Below, one piece after another: positions 1 to 4,237 of a DNA stretch of 7,404 bases; the first letter of the stretch is position 1; each line of letters begins with the position of its first letter. The notes under the pieces were generated by a model. That model had not been told where the DNA came from and did not search any database. It worked only from the letters and a program-made list of their open reading frames with translations. This stretch comes from Candidatus Methanomethylophilaceae archaeon (lineage in GTDB: Archaea; Thermoplasmatota; Thermoplasmata; Methanomassiliicoccales; Methanomethylophilaceae), in the NCBI GenBank assembly GCA_017616575.1, contig JAFZXW010000143.1:1-7404 (forward strand). The letters run 5' to 3'. The translations under genes were made by a program, and so were the position numbers.

Positions 1-1315
1 CGCCCTTGACGGCGGTCTCGGGCCTAGCCCCGATGGCATCTAATTTGGACCTGCATTCCGCAGACTTTCCAGATAAGATCGCCCCTGCCCTGGCGAAGCC
101 AGCGTCCACGTTCTTATGGCCCATCTCGATGTATGACTCCATATGGCGTGGGTCGATTCTTGATGCTGTTCTGTCGAAACGGGCCTGCGACCGTTCGGAC
201 ACCGCGGACAGGGCGGCGTCAGTCCTGCGGCCCGCTTCGGTCAGCTGGAACCCTAGATGTCCAATCATTTCTTCAGCGCGCCTCGGGGACAGCATCTGCA
301 CGGCCATCCCCAGCCTGTTACGGTAATCGGAGAAAAGACGCTGGATGGAAGCCTCCTATCTTGTAACAAGACGGTCCATCTCCATCTCCCTCATCGACAG
401 GTCCCTGTTTGCACGTCCTGGGGCAAGCCTCGCATTCAAGACGCTCAACCGGTTGTCCATGTTCCACATCGAATCCATCAGGGCAGAAGTTGCTCTGTTC
501 ATCAGAGACTCAACATCAGACGATGTCTCTAATTTGTCACGCAATATGAGTGCGGCCGCGCCGGTAGGAGTGGGGGCGCGGAGATCCGCCACGAAATCAG
601 CGATAGTGAAATCCGTCTCGTGCCCGACTGCAGACACTACCGGGGTTCCGCATGACGCTATCGCCCTGGCCACCTGCTCCTCGTTGAAAGGCCAGAGCTC
701 CTCCAGGGAGCCTCCGCCTCTTCCCACTATTATCACGTCCACGCCGAAGCAGTCCAGAATCTCTATGCCGGCCACGATTGTCTTGGCCGCACCTTCCCCT
801 TGGACCTGTGCGGGGGCCAGATAGATGTCGGCGGGGAACCTCGTCGAAGAAGTGGTTATTATGTCATGTATGACGGCGCCAGTCTGCGAAGTCACCACTC
901 CGATCCTACGGGGATATTTCGGGATCGGGCGTTTGCGGGACTCGTCGAAAAGCCCTTCGGCCTTCAATTTGGCTTTAAGAGCCTCGAACCTGATATACAG
1001 GTCCCCGATGCCGGAATGCCTCATCGCGGAGATGATGAACTGGTATCTGCCGTTCTGAGCATAAACGTCGGCAGATCCGAAAGCGTCTACCTTGTCCCCT
1101 TCCTTGGGCTCGAAGGACATGTTGAAACGGCTGCTGGCGAATATCACGGCGCTGACGCTGCTCTTCTCGTCTTTCAAGGTGAAGTAATAATGACCGGCAG
1201 AGGTCTTCTTGATTCCAGATATCTCTCCCGACACCCAGATGTCGTTCACACTGGCATGCTTCATCAACGTCTTGACGCGGTTGTTCAACTGTGTGACCGT
1301 GACCGTCTCAGCCAT
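1..1315 (-). CDS. xseA: Exonuclease VII large subunit with in-frame amber codon (3' end outside window)
   Basis: Catalytic large subunit of exonuclease VII, which with XseB degrades single-stranded DNA to oligonucleotides in the cytoplasm. Numbered from the upstream ATG at 1327, an N-terminal OB-fold domain (about 9-105) is followed by the catalytic core: VVTSQTGAVIHD (144-155), QVQGEGAA (174-181), GRGGGSLEELWPFNEE (202-217), VGHETDFTIADFVADLRAPTPT (234-255), all hallmarks of the family. A helical coiled-coil region begins near 265. At residue 324 (356-358) the frame meets TAG, then stays open for 118 codons to the window edge with matching helical composition (EASIQRLFSDYRNRL onward). Family members are usually 400-460 residues; stopping at 323 would be too short, whereas readthrough gives at least 442. 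The start at 1315 (MAETVTVTQ) is preferred because a TATA-like box lies 26 nt upstream; 1327 adds four residues. The TAG is probably read as pyrrolysine; a nonsense mutation is the alternative. Confidence 0.9.
304..348 (-). other. Imperfect inverted repeat just downstream of the xseA TAG
   Basis: On the xseA strand CCATCCAGC (348-340) can pair with GCTGGGGATGG (314-304): nine base pairs with a two-nucleotide GG bulge and a 25-nt loop. It begins seven nucleotides after the TAG, a location comparable with the proposed PYLIS elements of methylamine methyltransferase genes. The long loop makes the fold weak and it may be chance; such elements are not thought to be strictly required for archaeal UAG decoding. 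Confidence 0.25.
356..358 (-). other. In-frame TAG codon in xseA, probable pyrrolysine
   Basis: The plus strand reads cta, so the xseA strand reads TAG, flanked by codons for LVTR and EASIQ. No frameshift is needed: codon-by-codon reading on both sides keeps one frame from 1327 to base 2. The codon falls in the predicted coiled-coil segment, not in the catalytic core, so an unusual residue there could be tolerated. In pyrrolysine-using archaea, tRNA-Pyl decodes UAG generally, not only in methylamine methyltransferase genes. Recoding is inferred; the pyl genes are not in this window. Confidence 0.75.
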
Positions 1316-1337
1316 CGTCGCCCCCATGGAGTCGTGG

Positions 1338-1345
1338 ATTTAATA
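1338..1345 (-). promoter_or_regulatory. TATA-like box for xseA
   Basis: TATTAAAT on the minus strand is centred near 1341.5, about 26 nt before the ATG at 1315. That is the usual TATA-to-start distance in archaea, so the message would be leaderless and begin at MAETV rather than at the ATG at 1327. No Shine-Dalgarno site precedes either ATG. Confidence 0.5.
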
Positions 1346-1368
1346 GTTTGAGAAAGCCTGTGTTCCGA

Positions 1369-1376
1369 TTATATAC
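1369..1376 (+). promoter_or_regulatory. TATA-like box for the thioesterase gene
   Basis: TTATATAC is centred near 1372.5, about 26 nt before the ATG at 1398. It directly abuts the more upstream ATG at 1377, which would therefore lie before the expected transcription start. This supports 1398 as the true, leaderless start. The box lies some 30 bp from the divergent xseA box, so the two promoters share one short control region. Confidence 0.55.
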
Positions 1377-1397
1377 ATGGTGCTGATTGAGGCGGGC

Positions 1398-1829
1398 ATG
1401 GACATCGAAGACGTCAAGTCCAGGATAACGGACCCGGACATCGACCCCCAGAGGGTGCTGGACATGTATCAGGCGCCTTTCGCCAGGGCAATGGGGATAG
1501 AGCTCGTATCGGTGGGAAAGGACGGCGCCACCTGCACCATGGAGCTTCTCCCAACCCATCTTAACAGCATGGGCAGAGGGCACGGAGCCGCCGTGTACGC
1601 GCTGATGGACCACGCCTTCGCTATCGCCAGCAACGCTTACGCGGACGGCACGGGACAGAGCACCGAGGTCAAGTTCTACAGGCCTGTCCACGGAAAGCTG
1701 ACGGCCGTCGCCAAGGTGATCAACAAGTCCCGCTCCTTGGAGATCTTCGACGTACGCGTGACGTCGGAGGAGGGGAAGCTTATAGCGTCCGCCGTCTGCA
1801 CGGCATTCATATTGAGAAAACGATTTTGA
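1398..1829 (+). CDS. PaaI-family hotdog-fold thioesterase
   Basis: Predicted cytoplasmic acyl-CoA thioesterase of the PaaI/4HBT hotdog group, which hydrolyses acyl- or aryl-CoA thioesters; the substrate cannot be told from sequence. The product is 143 residues from 1398 (150 from the ATG at 1377), typical of the family. The diagnostic segment is HLNSMGRGHGAAVYALMDHAFA, residues 54-75 from 1398: the Asn, the HGA turn leading into the central helix, and the Asp in the LMDHAFA segment match the PaaI pattern N..G..HGG...L.D.A. The strand segment STEVKFYRPVHGKLTAVAKV follows as expected for the hotdog sheet. Ends with TGA. It is divergent from xseA and convergent with the zinc-ribbon gene, so is probably monocistronic. 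The start at 1398 is chosen from the TATA spacing. Family assignment is firm, physiological role unknown. Confidence 0.85.
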   Translation: MDIEDVKSRITDPDIDPQRVLDMYQAPFARAMGIELVSVGKDGATCTMELLPTHLNSMGRGHGAAVYALMDHAFAIASNAYADGTGQSTEVKFYRPVHGKLTAVAKVINKSRSLEIFDVRVTSEEGKLIASAVCTAFILRKRF

Positions 1830-1831
1830 AA

Positions 1832-1856
1832 TTGGGGCGGGACCTTTAGGCCCCAA
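1832..1856. terminator. Hairpin between convergent genes
   Basis: TTGGGGC (1832-1838) pairs perfectly with GCCCCAA (1850-1856) around an 11-nt loop. It sits in the 38-nt gap between the thioesterase stop and the stop of the opposing zinc-ribbon gene, so it could end transcripts from both sides. There is no clear T tract on either strand, so termination is inferred from position and symmetry. Confidence 0.4.
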
Positions 1857-1867
1857 CCCTGGATTGA

Positions 1868-2827
1868 TCACTTGAACAAAGATCCGAAAGGGCTGCCGGA
1901 CTTCTTCTTCGGCTCGGGCTTGACGTAGTCGAAGCCGCCTTGGGGCTCGTCGTTCAAGATGAAATAGACGTTGGGGGAATCCTTGCCGCCTTCGAAGCTG
2001 TGCTCGGTGGTGGCGTGGTAGCACACCCCGTCGACCATCTTGTAGAGATGATCGTCGGAGGGATACTTCCCTGCCTGGCGGAACCCGTTGTCCTTTAGAA
2101 TCTGGACGTATTGGTTAATGGCCGCCTCGCCGCCTCTCTCATCGTCCTGGAAGTAGACCGAGAAGCAGTATATGTTGTCCTCGGGATGGTCGAGATCGTA
2201 GTCGGTGCCGCCGCAGTTCCATACGGGGAACCACGGGAGCTCCTCCGACCATTTCCTCAAGACGGCCTGGTCCTTCTCACGCTCCCTTTCCTCCACAAGC
2301 TCCTTGTACGGCAGCTTGGTTCCGCATTCGGTGCAGAAATCTGCTCCAGGAGCGTTCTGCTTGCCGCATTTCGGGCACATGGCAAGCTCTAAGACGGTCT
2401 TCTCTGGAAGCTTCTCCCCGCATTTCGGACAGAACTTGACGTCCCCTTTGACAGGGTTGTCGCAGTTGAGGCACACGCGCATGTCCTTCATGGAATCCAT
2501 GGCCATGCGCTCCAGCGTGGACTCGGCCCTCGTCCAGTCCTCGTCCGACACCTTGCTCATGGCTTCGTCTGCTTCCTTCACCGCAACATTCATCTCGTCC
2601 ACGGCGTCCTTCAACTTGTCCAGCTCGCTCTTCAGGCCGTCAGACGCGTCCGACATGGCATCGGAAGCCTCGTTGACCGCTTTGTTTGCGGCTTCGGCAG
2701 CGGCGGTCTGCTCAGCGGCATCGCTGGCAGCCTTCTCGGCCTGGGATTTCAATTCTTCACCGGCCTTGTCGGCGACGTCCTGCAACCCTTTGGTTACATC
2801 CTTCAAAACCTTGTCAAAAAGACCCAT
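1868..2827 (-). CDS. Coiled-coil protein with two tandem zinc ribbons, function unknown
   Basis: Not recognised as a named protein. From the start at 2827 it has 319 residues in three parts. Residues 1-115 are a long, highly charged, Ala-rich helical region (MGLFDKVLKDVTKGLQDV then many A/D/E/K residues), likely an amphipathic coiled coil. Residues 119-168 hold two zinc ribbons with identical CX2CX10CX2C spacing: C119, C122, C133, C136 and C151, C154, C165, C168, offset by exactly 32 residues, suggesting internal duplication. Residues about 195-300 form an aromatic-rich globular domain (SEELPWFPVWNCGG, YFQDDERGG, VYFILNDEP), followed by a Lys/Ser/Phe tail. No signal peptide or membrane helix is visible, so it is probably cytoplasmic. 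The start at 2827 is chosen because GAGGAGG lies six nucleotides upstream; the ATG at 2842 lies upstream of that site. Ends with TGA. It is the last gene of the three-gene cluster. Confidence 0.8.
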   Translation of the reverse strand: MGLFDKVLKDVTKGLQDVADKAGEELKSQAEKAASDAAEQTAAAEAANKAVNEASDAMSDASDGLKSELDKLKDAVDEMNVAVKEADEAMSKVSDEDWTRAESTLERMAMDSMKDMRVCLNCDNPVKGDVKFCPKCGEKLPEKTVLELAMCPKCGKQNAPGADFCTECGTKLPYKELVEEREREKDQAVLRKWSEELPWFPVWNCGGTDYDLDHPEDNIYCFSVYFQDDERGGEAAINQYVQILKDNGFRQAGKYPSDDHLYKMVDGVCYHATTEHSFEGGKDSPNVYFILNDEPQGGFDYVKPEPKKKSGSPFGSLFK

Positions 2828-2833
2828 ATCATT

Positions 2834-2840
2834 CCTCCTC
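2834..2840 (-). promoter_or_regulatory. Shine-Dalgarno site fixing the start of the zinc-ribbon gene
   Basis: GAGGAGG on the minus strand lies six nucleotides before the ATG at 2827. It rules out the in-frame ATG at 2842, which is upstream of the site and would add MRRND. No TATA-like box is visible in the gap to the preceding gene, which agrees with translation from a longer polycistronic message. Confidence 0.75.
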
Positions 2841-2870
2841 ATCAGTCAAAGGTTTCAGATTCTGGATGTG

Positions 2871-2891
2871 AAAAAGGCGGGAGGCCCCGCC
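2871..2891 (-). terminator. Intrinsic-type terminator or attenuator after the DUF6935-like gene
   Basis: Read on the minus strand, GGCGGG (2891-2886) and CCCGCC (2881-2876) form a perfect six-pair GC stem with a four-base GCCT loop, immediately followed by five T residues (2875-2871). It starts 11 nt past the TGA at 2902-2904. It looks like a textbook hairpin-plus-U-tract terminator. Since the next gene has a strong ribosome site but no visible promoter, partial readthrough is plausible. Confidence 0.6.
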
Positions 2892-2901
2892 AGTAAAAAG
2901 T

Positions 2902-3456
2902 TCAGGCCCAGGGGTTGGAACCTTCGGGCTTGCGAATGCCTACCAGGATGAACTGCTCCCACAGGTACCACTTGCCGTCTTTGGCCTTCCTGACCTTGAC
3001 CTGCCTGGGGCTATCGGCTCCTCCGGAACAGATGTGCATGACCGCATAGCCCTCGTCGGTGTATGAATAGGGGTTGTCGCTGACGGTGACGGTGAGGGGC
3101 TCGGAGGGCAGATAGTCGTTCTGCGGGGTCGCGCCCTTGAAGTACGACCTGGGAACGTAATCCGAATCTCTGAACCGGTCGGCGATGAACGACTTCTCGT
3201 GCTCGGTGAGGGGGTTGGGGCCCTTCAGGTAGTTCAACATCTCTATGGACAGGTTCTTGTCCTGAGGATAGAAGCAGAGAGCGAGCACTGTCATGGCGGC
3301 GGTGTCGAACGGGGTGGACATGGCGGCCTGCGGCAGCGCTTTGAACTCTTCGAGAGTCCCGATGTCCGGGAAAACGACGTCTACGGACTTGTTCGAGGAC
3401 GACGCGTTGTTGGACACGTCGTTGACGGCTTTCTTGATGTTGTCTAGAAGTCCCAT
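2902..3456 (-). CDS. DUF6935-like protein of unknown function
   Basis: A 184-residue protein with no known function. Residues 1-20 form an amphipathic helix (MGLLDNIKKAVNDVSNNASS) followed by a Ser/Asn linker. The rest is one globular domain: FDTAAMTVLALCFYPQDKN (50-68), a PRSYFKGATPQNDYLPSEP segment (102-120), DNPYSYTDEGYAVMHICSGG (127-146), ADSPRQVKVRKAKDGKWYLWEQ (147-168), and a final IRKPEGSNPWA. From memory these landmarks fit the family catalogued as DUF6935; I could not search to confirm. No membrane segment or signal peptide is seen. A GGAGG site lies eight nucleotides before the ATG. The gene begins 14 nt after the membrane-protein gene, indicating co-transcription, and is followed by a hairpin terminator. 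Stop codon TGA. Its N-terminus resembles that of the next gene's product. Confidence 0.8.
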   Translation of the reverse strand: MGLLDNIKKAVNDVSNNASSSNKSVDVVFPDIGTLEEFKALPQAAMSTPFDTAAMTVLALCFYPQDKNLSIEMLNYLKGPNPLTEHEKSFIADRFRDSDYVPRSYFKGATPQNDYLPSEPLTVTVSDNPYSYTDEGYAVMHICSGGADSPRQVKVRKAKDGKWYLWEQFILVGIRKPEGSNPWA

Positions 3457-3464
3457 TTATATAT

Positions 3465-3469
3465 CCTCC
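3465..3469 (-). promoter_or_regulatory. Shine-Dalgarno site of the DUF6935-like gene
   Basis: GGAGG on the minus strand ends eight nucleotides before the ATG at 3456 and begins two nucleotides after the TAA of the upstream gene. Placement this close to the preceding stop suggests translational coupling and fixes the start codon. The A/T-only spacer resembles a TATA box but more likely keeps the start codon unstructured. Confidence 0.7.
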
Positions 3470-3470
3470 A

Positions 3471-4208
3471 TTACGAATCGGTCTCCTTCGTTAAATAAAT
3501 GCCCATCAGCGCGTCATATACCCTCGATATGACGTCCGATCCTTTCTTGGGAAGCACATCGTCGTCCTCCACAGAGAACATGTCCTTGCCGACGGTGAAG
3601 CTGACGCTGACGCTAGGGGCGTCAAGCACAATCATGTCGCTCTTCTTCAGCTTCCAATGTCTGATGCCGTATTCGTCGAACATCTTTTTCAGTTCGGCCA
3701 CGGTCTCGTCGGGGACCTCCGCATTCCCAGTCTTCCTCTCGTCGCCGTTGTATCTCATCACATCGTAGTTCAACGATGCCTTGCCGGGACTGGGAGACGT
3801 CATGCTCAGTATGATCCTACCCCCTTCCATCCCTCCGCCAGAGGAATATTCGCAGGCGAAATAGCCGTCGTCATCCACTGGCGCAGGAGTCTTCTTCTTG
3901 TGCAGGTACCCCTTGATGTCGGGCTTGAAGAGCATGTATATGACGGCGAAGGCCGGGACCATCAGGACCAGCCCCCAAGGGAAAGGCACGAAAAGGAACG
4001 TGAGGACGATATCGGCTATGGCCGCTATAAGGCCCACGTACCAGGCCGCCTGAACGCGTTTCATGCATCCTACCGCGGAGGCGACGACGGCTATCCCCGT
4101 CAGGATCTTCGGGTAGACGCCGAAAGACCCCATGACGATATCCAGGAAGCCCAAGGTCAGGCTCATCAGAACCAGAAGCCTCAGGCTCTTTCTCAACTCG
4201 ATATCCAT
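3471..4208 (-). CDS. Four-helix membrane protein with soluble C-terminal domain, function unknown
   Basis: Not recognised. The 245-residue product opens with a short basic stretch (MDIELRKSLR) and four predicted membrane helices at about 11-31, 33-50, 55-75 and 77-94, joined by very short loops. A basic segment (KPDIKGYLHKKK, 95-106) then leads to a charged domain of about 135 residues that is probably cytoplasmic by the positive-inside rule. This domain contains a Gly-rich turn (YSSGGGMEGGR), alternating beta-like strands (IILSMTS, ASLNYDVM, MIVLDAPSVSVSFTV) and a helix (DETVAELKKMFDEYGI). It is the first gene of the three-gene cluster and ends with TAA 14 nt before the next gene. The start at 4208 is chosen from the TATA box 26 nt upstream; the frame also runs open further upstream through the ATPase gene, but that stretch is antisense-frame noise. 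Confidence 0.8.
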   Translation of the reverse strand: MDIELRKSLRLLVLMSLTLGFLDIVMGSFGVYPKILTGIAVVASAVGCMKRVQAAWYVGLIAAIADIVLTFLFVPFPWGLVLMVPAFAVIYMLFKPDIKGYLHKKKTPAPVDDDGYFACEYSSGGGMEGGRIILSMTSPSPGKASLNYDVMRYNGDERKTGNAEVPDETVAELKKMFDEYGIRHWKLKKSDMIVLDAPSVSVSFTVGKDMFSVEDDDVLPKKGSDVISRVYDALMGIYLTKETDS

Positions 4209-4229
4209 GTCGCATCTATCGATTCGTCG

Positions 4230-4237
4230 GTATATAA
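4230..4237 (-). promoter_or_regulatory. TATA-like box for the membrane-protein operon
   Basis: TTATATAC on the minus strand is centred near 4233.5, about 26 nt before the ATG at 4208, predicting a leaderless message. The octamer is the same as that serving the thioesterase gene. It lies immediately downstream of the ATPase stop (TGA, 4240-4238), sharing its last A with the flank, so the cluster probably has its own promoter as well as any readthrough from the ATPase gene. Confidence 0.6.

Noticed and set aside
356..1327. xseA as a complete 323-residue gene ending at TAG
   Set aside because: The same frame continues for 118 codons with suitable composition, and family length demands a longer C-terminus.
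1308..2024. Minus-strand frame covering the thioesterase gene
   Set aside because: Arg/His-rich and without motifs; the plus-strand hotdog thioesterase explains the region.
2205..2951. Ser-rich plus-strand frame opposite the zinc-ribbon gene
   Set aside because: It is the complement of the Ala/Glu/Lys coiled-coil codons; the minus strand has a Shine-Dalgarno site, zinc ribbons and a sensible stop.
3457..3464. ATATATAA before the DUF6935-like gene as a promoter
   Set aside because: It is too close to the ATG at 3456, and there is no in-frame start about 26 nt further on. It is better read as the AT-rich spacer after the GGAGG ribosome site.
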